Of a stretch of 12,536 nucleotides of DNA, positions 6,978-12,536 are shown one piece after another; position 1 is the first letter of the stretch; each line of letters begins with the position of its first letter. The position numbers were made by a program, and so were the translations under genes. Location of the stretch: positions 4,797 to 17,332 of the forward strand of contig DFXU01000104.1 of assembly GCA_002383285.1 (NCBI GenBank), read 5' to 3'. The notes beneath the pieces were generated by a model, which did no database searches, was not told where the DNA came from, and worked only from the letters and a program-made list of their open reading frames with translations. Source of the DNA: Caryophanales bacterium UBA4100. Lineage in GTDB: Bacteria > Bacillota > Bacilli > Paenibacillales > UBA4045.

Positions 6978-7403
6978 ATGTATTACGTGAACAAAGAACA
7001 AATTGAGATACGGCTTGCTTATCTATCTATTGTGAGTGAAACCCTAAGGTTGCTAAGAGACAAATCGTCAGTAAATGACTTAGTCGATCGCTTTGCGCTG
7101 GAAAGAGCTATTCATGTTGCAGCGGAATGTGTAACCGATATTGGTAGTTATATGATTGATGGCTTCGTCATGCGCGATGCAGCGAGCTATGAAGACATCG
7201 TAGATATTCTATATGGAGAGAATGTGTTCACAGCACAATTAAACGAATTGCTCTCATCCCTTGTAAAGCTGCGTAAACCCCTAGTGCAAAGCTATTATCA
7301 TTTATTAGATATTGACCTAACTAGCCTTTCCCTGCAATTACCTGAAGGCCTCGATCTCTTCAAGGATGCTATCGTTAAGTACTTAGACAGCGAACTAAGT
7401 TAA
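6978..7403 (+). CDS. DUF86/HepT-like (HEPN-fold) protein, YutE type
   Basis: A 141-residue mostly helical protein of the DUF86/HepT-like family, recognised by the start (MYYVNKEQIEIRLAYLS), the central RFALERAIHVAAECVTDIGSY segment and the C-terminal LRKPLVQSYYHLL segment. In HepT toxins the last region holds R-N-x-x-V-H-x-Y, whose Arg and His form the RNase site. Here it reads R-K-P-L-V-Q-S-Y: the polar residue after Arg is Lys and the His position is Gln. No MntA-type nucleotidyltransferase gene is adjacent. It is therefore probably not a classical toxin, but a chromosomal housekeeping relative like Bacillus YutE, of unknown role. ATG 6978 follows AGAAGGGG (6962-6969) by 8 bases. Confidence 0.82.
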   Translation: MYYVNKEQIEIRLAYLSIVSETLRLLRDKSSVNDLVDRFALERAIHVAAECVTDIGSYMIDGFVMRDAASYEDIVDILYGENVFTAQLNELLSSLVKLRKPLVQSYYHLLDIDLTSLSLQLPEGLDLFKDAIVKYLDSELS

Positions 7404-7456
7404 CTAAATTTTCCTATATAGTTTTTAATTACTTATTATACTTTTATGTTTACTAA

Positions 7457-7485
7457 TTTACGAATCCCCATAAGTACGTTATCAT
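7457..7485 (+). promoter_or_regulatory. Likely SigA promoter of the cysteine-bearing regulator gene
   Basis: TTTACG (7457-7462), 17-base spacer, TATCAT (7480-7485); 4/6 and 5/6 matches to consensus. Transcription would begin near 7492, leaving a leader of about 24 bases. Confidence 0.45.
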
Positions 7486-7506
7486 ATAGAAAAAGTACAT
7501 TAGGGG
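7466..7506 (+). repeat. Imperfect 12-bp inverted repeat across the promoter (candidate operator)
   Basis: Arms CCCCATAAGTAC (7466-7477) and GTACATTAGGGG (7495-7506), 17-base spacer, 9 of 12 positions complementary. The left arm is in the -35/-10 spacer; the right arm ends in the Shine-Dalgarno G-run. This suits an autoregulatory operator, but it could be chance. Confidence 0.35.
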
Positions 7507-7515
7507 GTGATAGCC

Positions 7516-8145
7516 ATGCAGAATGATTATGACTTCTCAACACGTAGGTTATTACTTACCATGCTTAAGAAATGTGGACCCTTGAGTGTTGGAGATATGG
7601 CCAAACAGTTAGCTGTTACTGAGATGGCAGTTCGCAGACATCTGAATAACATGGAGAGAGATGGGCTGGTTGAAACGACGCTTGTTCGACAACCGATGGG
7701 TCGACCCTCACATAAGTATTCACTTACTATAAATTCCGAAAGTCAATTTCCCAACAATTATCATAATCTCACCTTGGATTTGTTAGATGAGCTTGCCTCA
7801 AGCTCAGATGAGAATGTAATTGGACGATTATTCGATAAACGCAAAGAAAAATTGGTTCGAAAATATGCAGATCGTATGTCTGCTAATACCTTGCAGGACA
7901 AAGTAATTGAGCTAGCCACAATACAGAATGATAATGGGTATATGGCAGTTTGGGAGCAAGATGATCAAGGGAATTATGTCATTAATGAATTTAATTGTCC
8001 GATAGCCCAGGTTGCGAATAAATATAATCATGCTTGTGAGAGCGAGCTTGCTCTCTTCGGTGAACTATTGGGTACAGAGGTCGAACGAATCGAATGTTTA
8101 GCTAAGGATGGGAAGAAGTGCAAGTATGTTATACAGAATAAATAG
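7516..8145 (+). CDS. Winged-helix transcriptional regulator with a four-cysteine C-terminal domain (SufR-like)
   Basis: A 209-residue protein. The N-terminal DNA-binding domain (about 8-70) is a DeoR/ArsR-like winged helix, with LSVGDMAKQLAVTEMAVRRH as the helix-turn-helix and MGRPSHKYSLT as the wing. The C-terminal domain has Cys161, Cys174, Cys194 and Cys202, spaced C-X12-C-X19-C-X7-C. SufR-type Fe-S regulators share this plan and the C-X12-C pair, but as I recall have C-X12-C-X13-C-X14-C, so the third Cys differs here. An Fe-S cluster or bound metal is a reasonable inference; the targets are unknown, and no suf genes are in the window. ATG 7516 follows the G-run at 7503-7507 by 8 bases; the in-frame GTG at 7507 overlaps that ribosome site. 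The gene appears to be monocistronic, with its own promoter. Confidence 0.8.
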   Translation: MQNDYDFSTRRLLLTMLKKCGPLSVGDMAKQLAVTEMAVRRHLNNMERDGLVETTLVRQPMGRPSHKYSLTINSESQFPNNYHNLTLDLLDELASSSDENVIGRLFDKRKEKLVRKYADRMSANTLQDKVIELATIQNDNGYMAVWEQDDQGNYVINEFNCPIAQVANKYNHACESELALFGELLGTEVERIECLAKDGKKCKYVIQNK

Positions 8146-8254
8146 ATATCCACATATTCATGATTCGATTTTCAGATTTAGGGTTAAATAGTTGGTGGAA
8201 TTGTCTCATGGACGTTGGTTGAATTTTCTTTTTTTGTTTGTGTCAAAGTGGGTG

Positions 8255-8269
8255 TGGTATACTTATAAT
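8255..8269 (+). promoter_or_regulatory. Possible promoter for the ytxG-ytxH pair
   Basis: TGGTATACT (8255-8263) is an extended -10 element, with a perfect TATAAT directly after it (8264-8269). No convincing -35 is visible. GTTTGT (8236-8241) followed 13 bases later by TGGTAT is loosely like a SigB promoter; the B. subtilis ytxGHJ operon is described as SigB/SigH-controlled. Paenibacilli generally lack SigB, so I favour SigA. Confidence 0.35.
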
Positions 8270-8328
8270 AAGAAGAGAGAGTAGGCATACGTCTAGTTCG
8301 TGTAACTACGCAAAAGAGGTGAATGGGG

Positions 8329-8790
8329 ATGTTAGTTGGACTGAGTATTGCCGTTATTGCTGCTGCGTTTGTCGCGCTTACCATTTATTTAATTATTGCG
8401 CTTAGGTCTATTAATGACTCCGTACAGCAAGTAAGTAGAACGTTAGAGAAGGTGCAGCTACAGGTTGATGAGGTAACTCGAGAAACCGTAATCTTAATGA
8501 AATCAACAAATCAGATCACTCAGGACCTTCACAAGAAGATCAAGCAAGTAGACTCGCTTTTCGAATCTGTCAGTGAGGTTGGAGAAGCTGTTAATCAGGT
8601 AACATCATCGATGAAACAGGTGTCAGCTACTGTTACCAAATCGATCACTCACGGTGTTCAGAATGGTGTTCATAAGCAACAGAAGCGTATTGATGAAGTT
8701 ATGCATTGGACTAATGTGGCAATCAATCTATGGCAGAAGTTTCAAACGTTAAAATCAAATAAACCCAAAGGAGAGGATCGGAATGTCTGA
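8329..8790 (+). CDS. ytxG: DUF948 (YtxG-like) membrane-anchored coiled-coil protein
   Basis: A 153-residue protein with one N-terminal transmembrane helix (about residues 2-26) and then a long helical region rich in Gln, Val, Ser and Lys (about 27-125). This resembles the signal-sensing helices of chemotaxis receptors, as usual in DUF948/YtxG. The likely topology is a membrane anchor with a long coiled coil; the molecular function is unknown. In Bacillus, YtxG and YtxH are general-stress proteins encoded together, as here. Start choice: ATG 8329 lies 7 bases after AGAGGTG (8315-8321). The in-frame ATG at 8323 has only 1 base of spacing. The 3' end overlaps the ytxH start by 8 bases, indicating translational coupling. 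The preceding 180-base gap holds a promoter-like region and a T-rich stretch. Confidence 0.85.
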   Translation: MLVGLSIAVIAAAFVALTIYLIIALRSINDSVQQVSRTLEKVQLQVDEVTRETVILMKSTNQITQDLHKKIKQVDSLFESVSEVGEAVNQVTSSMKQVSATVTKSITHGVQNGVHKQQKRIDEVMHWTNVAINLWQKFQTLKSNKPKGEDRNV

Positions 8791-9205
8791 TAATAATATG
8801 AATGGTAAGGATTTCTTGTTAGGAGCAGTAGTAGGTGGGGTAATTGGAGCAATTACAGCACTTCTTCTAGCACCTAAACCAGGTGAAGAGCTACGTTCTG
8901 ATATTAAGGATACGGTTAACACTGTTAGCAATAGAACACAGGAAATAGCTGGTCAGGTAAGTGATCGCAGTCAATCACTAGCCAAGAATGTTTCTGAACG
9001 TAGCCAAGTGATTGCTAAGAATGTATCAGAACGCAGTCAAGTGATTGCTAAGAATGTTAGCGCTCAGACCAGTGAATTAGTTGATAAGGCTAAGGAGCTT
9101 GCAGGTACTGTTGTTACCGAAGTAAAGGGTTGGAAGGAAGCTCGCGACGAGCAGAAGCCAGTTCAAGCTGAAGCTGCAGCTGAAGAAGTAGATACTTACA
9201 AATAA
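8783..9205 (+). CDS. ytxH: YtxH family general-stress protein with 11-residue repeats
   Basis: A 140-residue protein with the YtxH signature: a glycine-rich hydrophobic helix (residues 11-30, GAVVGGVIGAITALLLAP) followed by the conserved KPGEELR. Residues 48-102 are five tandem 11-residue units beginning V-S (48-58, 59-69, 70-80, 81-91, 92-102). Units 3 and 4 are identical in protein (VSERSQVIAKN). Such hendecad repeats form long amphipathic or right-handed coiled helices, as in LEA and apolipoprotein-like proteins. The tail is acidic and Ala/Glu-rich. The expected role is membrane-associated stress protection, biochemically unknown. ATG 8783 has AAAGGAG (8767-8773) 9 bases upstream and overlaps ytxG. 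No ytxJ follows, unlike in B. subtilis; a strong terminator ends the unit. Confidence 0.88.
   Translation: MSDNNMNGKDFLLGAVVGGVIGAITALLLAPKPGEELRSDIKDTVNTVSNRTQEIAGQVSDRSQSLAKNVSERSQVIAKNVSERSQVIAKNVSAQTSELVDKAKELAGTVVTEVKGWKEARDEQKPVQAEAAAEEVDTYK
8924..9088 (+). repeat. Five tandem 33-bp in-frame repeats inside ytxH
   Basis: Period 33 bp (11 codons). The two closest units, 8990-9022 and 9023-9055, share 29 of 33 bases. The four differences are all at third codon positions and all synonymous. Units at 8924-8956, 8957-8989 and 9056-9088 are more diverged. Confidence 0.8.
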
Positions 9206-9216
9206 CTGGATAGATT

Positions 9217-9242
9217 AAAGAACCCGCATCGGGTTCTTTTTT
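9217..9242 (+). terminator. Strong Rho-independent terminator after ytxH
   Basis: A 10-bp perfect stem, AAAGAACCCG (9217-9226) with CGGGTTCTTT (9230-9239), a 3-base loop and a T-run at 9237-9242. It sits directly before bdbC. Confidence 0.93.
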
Positions 9243-9272
9243 ATGAACTCATACATATTGAAGGAGAGAATT

Positions 9273-9716
9273 ATGAATAAATTCCGTGACTTTATCACTG
9301 ATCAAGGGTTATCATTAGCTTGGATTATTGCAACAATAGCAACATTGGGAAGCTTATATTTTTCAGAGGTTATGGGATATCTTCCTTGTACTTTATGCTG
9401 GTATCAACGGATTCTCATGTATCCATTGGTCATTGTTCTAGGAATTGCTTCCGCAAGAAAGGATCTGAACCAGACAATTTATGTGTTACCTATAACAATT
9501 CTAGGTATCGGTTTCTCCTCTTACCATTATGCCATAGAGAAGACGGATTGGTTCGATGGAGGAGGTAAGACGTGTGGTATTATTCCTTGCGATGTAGCTT
9601 ACATTAACTGGTTCGGGTTTATTACTATCCCTTTTCTTGCACTAACTGCATTTACTTTAATTACACTAATATTAGTGTGCATAAGGTATGCACAGAAGAG
9701 TAAAAAAACAATATAA
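9273..9716 (+). CDS. bdbC: Disulfide bond formation protein BdbC (DsbB family)
   Basis: A quinone-coupled membrane thiol oxidase that re-oxidises a DsbA-like partner (BdbD in Bacillus) so that exported proteins acquire disulfides. The 147 residues fit the short Gram-positive type. Four membrane segments are visible, roughly 13-31, 44-61, 67-85 and 113-137. The two redox pairs are present: C-T-L-C (Cys39, Cys42), followed by the usual WYQRI, and Cys101/Cys106 in KTCGIIPCDVAY. A partner bdbD is not in the window. Start choice: ATG 9273 with AAGGAG (9261-9266) 6 bases upstream. An in-frame ATG at 9243 abuts the terminator, has no ribosome site and would add ten non-conserved residues. Confidence 0.93.
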   Translation: MNKFRDFITDQGLSLAWIIATIATLGSLYFSEVMGYLPCTLCWYQRILMYPLVIVLGIASARKDLNQTIYVLPITILGIGFSSYHYAIEKTDWFDGGGKTCGIIPCDVAYINWFGFITIPFLALTAFTLITLILVCIRYAQKSKKTI

Positions 9717-9761
9717 TTATACATGGAAGTAACAATTATCGTAGAGGGAAGCGGTGTACTC

Positions 9762-10577
9762 GTGCAGCATCAGCAAGGTATTGCAATTCTCGATTCAGGT
9801 GTAGGTGGTTTAACGGTTGCTAAAGAGGTGATGAGGCAGCTGCCCTTAGAGAAGATCATCTATTTTGGAGACTCGTTACGAGCACCCTACGGACCACGCC
9901 CCGCCGAAGAGGTTCGGAAATTCACTCTACAAATTGTGGAGTATTTACTCCAATATCGGCCAAAGATGATAGTCATTGCATGTAACACTGCAACCGCTGT
10001 TGCTATTGACGAAATTCGGAGCCTTGTCGATATACCAGTTATCGGAGTCATTCATCCTGGTGCGCGTGCAGCAATTAAGACGACAAGGAATGGTGTTGTA
10101 GGTGTTATAGGTACTGAAGGTACAATATTGAGTGGTGCTTATGAGAAAGCGCTGAAGAGTATTTCCCCCAATTTGGAAATTGCGAGCTTATCGTGCCCGC
10201 AGTTTGTTCCATTAGTGGAGCAAGGGTTAATTGAGCAAGAGGGCACACATGAGATTGTAAATCGATCCTTGGAGCAATTAAAGCATTCTTCCATTGATTG
10301 TTTGATTCTTGGCTGTACCCACTACCCATTCCTTAGTTCGATTATTGGAGATGTTATGGGACCGGACGTCGCATTAATTAGCTCAGCTGATGAGACGGCT
10401 AGAGAGGTTAGCACAATCCTGTATCACAGAGGACTTCTAGAGACTGAGGTTCACAAACCTATACATCAGTTTTTGTGCAGCGGGGACCCGGATTTATTCC
10501 GGCGAATCGCAGAGCAATGGCTTAATGAAGAGATTAAAGTGAATGCCGTAGTATGGCAGGTTACACGTATAGGGTAG
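9762..10577 (+). CDS. racE: Glutamate racemase
   Basis: Interconverts L- and D-glutamate with a pair of cysteine thiols, supplying D-glutamate for peptidoglycan; cytoplasmic. Seen, with GTG 9762 as residue 1: ILDSGVGGLT (Asp11, Ser12), YFGDSLRAPYG, IACNTATA with catalytic Cys74, and LGCTHYPFL with catalytic Cys185 and His187. The 271 residues match the family (about 265-272). Start choice: GTG 9762 is preceded by GAGGGAA (9744-9750), slightly far at about 11 bases. The upstream in-frame ATG at 9723 has no ribosome site and would add 13 residues not expected in the family. It follows bdbC by 45 bases with no terminator between, so co-transcription is possible. I use racE for this Bacillus-type form; murI is the equivalent name. 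Confidence 0.93.
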   Translation: MQHQQGIAILDSGVGGLTVAKEVMRQLPLEKIIYFGDSLRAPYGPRPAEEVRKFTLQIVEYLLQYRPKMIVIACNTATAVAIDEIRSLVDIPVIGVIHPGARAAIKTTRNGVVGVIGTEGTILSGAYEKALKSISPNLEIASLSCPQFVPLVEQGLIEQEGTHEIVNRSLEQLKHSSIDCLILGCTHYPFLSSIIGDVMGPDVALISSADETAREVSTILYHRGLLETEVHKPIHQFLCSGDPDLFRRIAEQWLNEEIKVNAVVWQVTRIG

Positions 10578-10583
10578 TAACTC

Positions 10584-10623
10584 AACCACCTGAGGGCTGA
10601 ATAGAGTCTGATTGGTGGTTTTC
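10584..10623 (+). terminator. Possible Rho-independent terminator after the racemase gene
   Basis: AACCACC (10584-10590) pairs with GGTGGTT (10614-10620), followed by TTC. The stem is only 7 bp with a 23-base loop, and the T-run is short. Weak, but it sits directly downstream of the stop. Confidence 0.5.
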
Positions 10624-10648
10624 TGTTAAGTTTGTCACAAAAAAGTAC

Positions 10649-10678
10649 TTGGTAAAACTGCGTAAAAATCGTTATAAT
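10649..10678 (+). promoter_or_regulatory. Likely SigA promoter of ctaA
   Basis: TTGGTA (10649-10654), 18-base spacer, perfect TATAAT (10673-10678), 42 bases before the GTG start and downstream of the possible terminator. Confidence 0.55.
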
Positions 10679-10720
10679 GAATGGTGGCTCTATGTCAAAC
10701 AAAGGAACAGGTGAATAGAA

Positions 10721-11635
10721 GTGCGTCTTACGTTAAAATGGCTGACTTTGGTAACATGTTTAGGCATGTTTCTTGTTCTTATAGCAGGTGTTCTAGTTAC
10801 CAAAACCGAGTCTGGAAGAGGCTGCGGAGATGATTGGCCGCTATGCAATGGTAAGTTTATTCCCGCATATACATTGGAATCTATTATTGAATACAGTCAT
10901 CGAGCGATAACCGGTGTTGTTGGAATTCTTGTTGTGATGACTTTTATTGCTGTGTACCGCAAATTTGGTCGTCGCAGTGAATCTTTTTATTATGCTAGCG
11001 GCGCACTGCTTTTTACAATTATACAAGCGATATTAGGAGCCATGGCTGTAGTATGGGAAACGTCATCTGCTGTCATGGCGTTACACTTTGGATTCTCATT
11101 ATTAGCATTTACATTTACATTGCTAATTGTTCTGAAAGTTTGGCATGATAAAGATGCGGCTATACCGAATAAGACTATTTATGTCCAACCATTCTATCGT
11201 AAGCTAGTTTGGCTAGTAACAATTTACACTTATGTAGTTGTGTACATCGGCGCTTATGTCCGCCATACGGATTCATCTGGCGGCTGTACAGGCTGGCCAT
11301 TATGTAATGGCGAGATTATTCCTGAATTAGCAGGTTCTACGGGCATAGCTTTTATTCATCGAGTTGCGGCTATGCTTGTATTGCTTCTAATCGTATGGAT
11401 TGCAGTTCTTGGTAGTCGATATAGTAAACAATCGCCGGAGATTAGTAGAATGTCGATTTTAGCACTTGTACTGACTGGCATGCAGGTACTAAGCGGGGCT
11501 TGGGTGACCTTGGTTATTCATTCAGAGAGCATGTATGTATTCGCAGGAATTGTTCATACAATGATTATTGCAGCACTATTCGCAGTATTAAGTTATCTAT
11601 GTATTCGGGCTTGGCAGCTCAGGCCAGTTCGGTGA
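10721..11635 (+). CDS. ctaA: Heme A synthase CtaA (COX15 family)
   Basis: An integral membrane enzyme that oxidises the heme O methyl group to a formyl group, giving heme A for aa3-type terminal oxidases. The 304-residue protein has eight membrane segments in two homologous halves. The key residues of Bacillus CtaA are all seen: Cys35 and Cys42 (GCGDDWPLC), Glu57 and His60 (EYSHR), His122, Cys189 and Cys195 (GGCTGWPLC), His213 (FIHR) and His279. The GTG 10721 start follows AGGTGA (10709-10714) by 6 bases. In Bacillus ctaA lies opposite ctaB; no ctaB is seen here. A downstream HEPN gene follows after 23 bases and may be in the same transcript. No strong ResD-type site is evident upstream. Confidence 0.95.
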   Translation: MRLTLKWLTLVTCLGMFLVLIAGVLVTKTESGRGCGDDWPLCNGKFIPAYTLESIIEYSHRAITGVVGILVVMTFIAVYRKFGRRSESFYYASGALLFTIIQAILGAMAVVWETSSAVMALHFGFSLLAFTFTLLIVLKVWHDKDAAIPNKTIYVQPFYRKLVWLVTIYTYVVVYIGAYVRHTDSSGGCTGWPLCNGEIIPELAGSTGIAFIHRVAAMLVLLLIVWIAVLGSRYSKQSPEISRMSILALVLTGMQVLSGAWVTLVIHSESMYVFAGIVHTMIIAALFAVLSYLCIRAWQLRPVR

Positions 11636-11658
11636 AATTAAGATAAGCAGGTGAGATG

Positions 11659-12363
11659 ATGCTAAGATCGATATTCGGGGATGAGCCTAGGAAGGATATC
11701 GGAATATTAAATGAAACGAATATAGCCATAGATGCCTTCTCGATACGATTGCGTAGTGATCATGATTGTGCAGGTGGTGTTAAGGACAAGTGGATTCGTC
11801 TAGACTTATGGGCTACGGGATTACGAGGTGCACTGGACGAGCTGGAGCAAAGTGTATATTGCTCTGTGAGATATGGTGCGAATATTAATAAGCCTACTGA
11901 GGAAGAAATGTCGTCAGAAGAGCTTGTTAATTATGATCGTCATTTGTATTATTATAAGAACGCATTCATACGGGTCTTCTCGACACTGGATAAAACGGGT
12001 TATTTTCTAGATAGGCTATATGACCTTGATACAGCACGTGTGAAGCCCAAATTCTCATATTATACTGTGCTTCGACAGCTTCATAAATTGCCTAACTACA
12101 AAGATTTGGAGCAACATCTGTATGAGATCAAAGTCAAATACCAGAAGCCAATGAGTAGACTGAAGACGAGAAGGAATTTGGAAATTCATTCTTTGAATGC
12201 TGAATTAATTGATGACATATGGCAGAGACGAAGATGCTTTGCCACGACGCATATGGTCGAGCCTGTTCAAATTAATTTAGAGGATTTAAAGTTAGGATTT
12301 GACATGGTTTGTGAATCACTCCTTACCATATTCACTTATTGCTCATCACGATCACATGAATAA
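11659..12363 (+). CDS. Cthe_2314-type HEPN domain protein
   Basis: A 234-residue, soluble, mainly helical protein, matching by memory the Cthe_2314-like HEPN family found in Firmicutes. The key feature is RNLEIH (Arg172-His177), i.e. R-N-x3-H, the R-X4-6-H motif of catalytically active HEPN ribonucleases, with the usual polar residue after Arg. It follows MSRLKTR, a basic stretch. Other features: an acidic/Tyr-rich stretch around DRHLYYYKNAFIRVF (about 93-107) and a helical C-terminus. No nucleotidyltransferase or other antitoxin-like gene is adjacent, so a toxin role is not supported; it could be a stand-alone RNase or a structural HEPN. It starts 23 bases after ctaA. ATG 11659 is preferred, 7 bases after AGCAGG (11646-11651); ATG 11656 is equally in frame. 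Confidence 0.75.
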   Translation: MLRSIFGDEPRKDIGILNETNIAIDAFSIRLRSDHDCAGGVKDKWIRLDLWATGLRGALDELEQSVYCSVRYGANINKPTEEEMSSEELVNYDRHLYYYKNAFIRVFSTLDKTGYFLDRLYDLDTARVKPKFSYYTVLRQLHKLPNYKDLEQHLYEIKVKYQKPMSRLKTRRNLEIHSLNAELIDDIWQRRRCFATTHMVEPVQINLEDLKLGFDMVCESLLTIFTYCSSRSHE

Positions 12364-12395
12364 CGTCGGAAAAGTTTGGGGGAGTGTTAAATTGT

Positions 12396-12536
12396 ATGAG
12401 TAGACGTCGAGTAGCCGTTATTACAGGTGGTGCCAAAGGTTTAGGTAGACAGATTGCTCTCTCCTTAGCAGAGGCTGGCCACGACATTGTAGTGAGTTAC
12501 TTGCGGAGCGAGTTAGAGGCTCGTGAACTTGTGCTT
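12396..12536 (+). CDS. Short-chain dehydrogenase/reductase (SDR), 5' part only
   Basis: The first 47 codons of a gene running off the end of the window. The start MSRRRVAVITGGAKGLGRQI contains the Rossmann T-G-G-x-x-x-G-x-G dinucleotide-binding motif of classical SDRs. IVVSYLRS follows where the second beta strand ends; Tyr-Leu-Arg at that point suggests preference for NADP(H), as in FabG-like enzymes. The YxxxK active site and NNAG motif lie beyond the window, so the substrate cannot be told (FabG-like 3-oxoacyl reductase or other). A GGGGGAG site (12378-12384) lies 11 bases before ATG 12396. The gene is 32 bases after the HEPN gene and may be co-transcribed with it. Confidence 0.85.
   Translation, partial: MSRRRVAVITGGAKGLGRQIALSLAEAGHDIVVSYLRSELEARELVL

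Noticed and set aside
6978..7403. MntA-HepT toxin-antitoxin system
   Set aside because: Only a HepT-like protein is present. The catalytic His is missing and there is no nucleotidyltransferase gene on either side.
7466..7506. Ribosome-site-sequestering RNA hairpin using the CCCC/GGGG arms
   Set aside because: The predicted transcript start near 7492 lies downstream of the left arm, so that arm would not be in the RNA. A DNA operator is the better reading.
8236..8260. SigB-type promoter before ytxG
   Set aside because: The match to GTTTAA/GGGTAT is loose, and Paenibacillus-like organisms generally lack SigB.
9243..9272. Longer bdbC starting at ATG 9243
   Set aside because: It abuts the terminator T-run, lacks a ribosome site, and the internal ATG 9273 has AAGGAG at good spacing.
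10631..10640. ResD- or Rex-like box upstream of ctaA
   Set aside because: TTTGTCACA matches the ResD-like consensus at about 6 of 9 positions only, and no proper Rex inverted repeat is present.
1..12536. Mobile element, CRISPR array or prophage
   Set aside because: No transposase, integrase, long terminal repeats or spacer-repeat arrays were seen. The only tandem repeat is in-frame within ytxH.

Overview
The window looks like an ordinary chromosomal stretch from a low-to-moderate GC Gram-positive spore former, most likely Paenibacillaceae (Paenibacillus or a close relative). Evidence: strong Shine-Dalgarno sites, frequent TTG and GTG starts, a YjcZ-type sporulation miniprotein, a YtxG-YtxH pair, BdbC, a RacE-type glutamate racemase and a Bacillus-type CtaA heme A synthase. 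This is inferred from gene content, not from a database match. All large genes lie on the plus strand; the only minus-strand gene I can support is a 31-codon ORF. I see no insertion sequence, prophage, CRISPR array, tRNA or rRNA.

Region 1 (66-4827) is a galactoside-utilisation cluster. It holds a GH36 alpha-galactosidase, an AraC-family regulator whose start overlaps the GH36 stop, and a GH4 NAD/metal-dependent glycosidase behind a possible catabolite-repression site. A bidirectional terminator closes it. No transporter is inside the window; one could lie upstream of base 1.

Region 2 (4844-6106) has the minus-strand YjcZ-like miniprotein, methionine sulfoxide reductase MsrA behind an extended -10 promoter, and a small Dabb-domain protein followed by two successive hairpins, the second a terminator.

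Region 3 (6139-8145) has a membrane-anchored TPR protein, a 33-residue membrane peptide gene, a DUF86/HepT-like protein with a degenerate HEPN motif, and a winged-helix regulator whose C-terminal domain carries four cysteines, suggesting a metal or Fe-S sensor.

Region 4 (8329-9242) is the ytxG-ytxH pair, with an 11-residue repeat in YtxH and a strong terminator.

Region 5 (9273-12536) has BdbC, glutamate racemase, heme A synthase, a Cthe_2314-type HEPN protein with an intact RNxxxH motif, and the first 47 codons of a short-chain dehydrogenase/reductase. BdbC and CtaA both bear on thiol redox and respiratory-chain assembly at the membrane, and RacE supplies D-glutamate for the wall.

There is no obvious new multi-gene system. 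The points worth checking are the GH4 subfamily motif, the two unannotated small genes, the two HEPN-type proteins (one degenerate, one intact) and the cysteine-bearing regulator.
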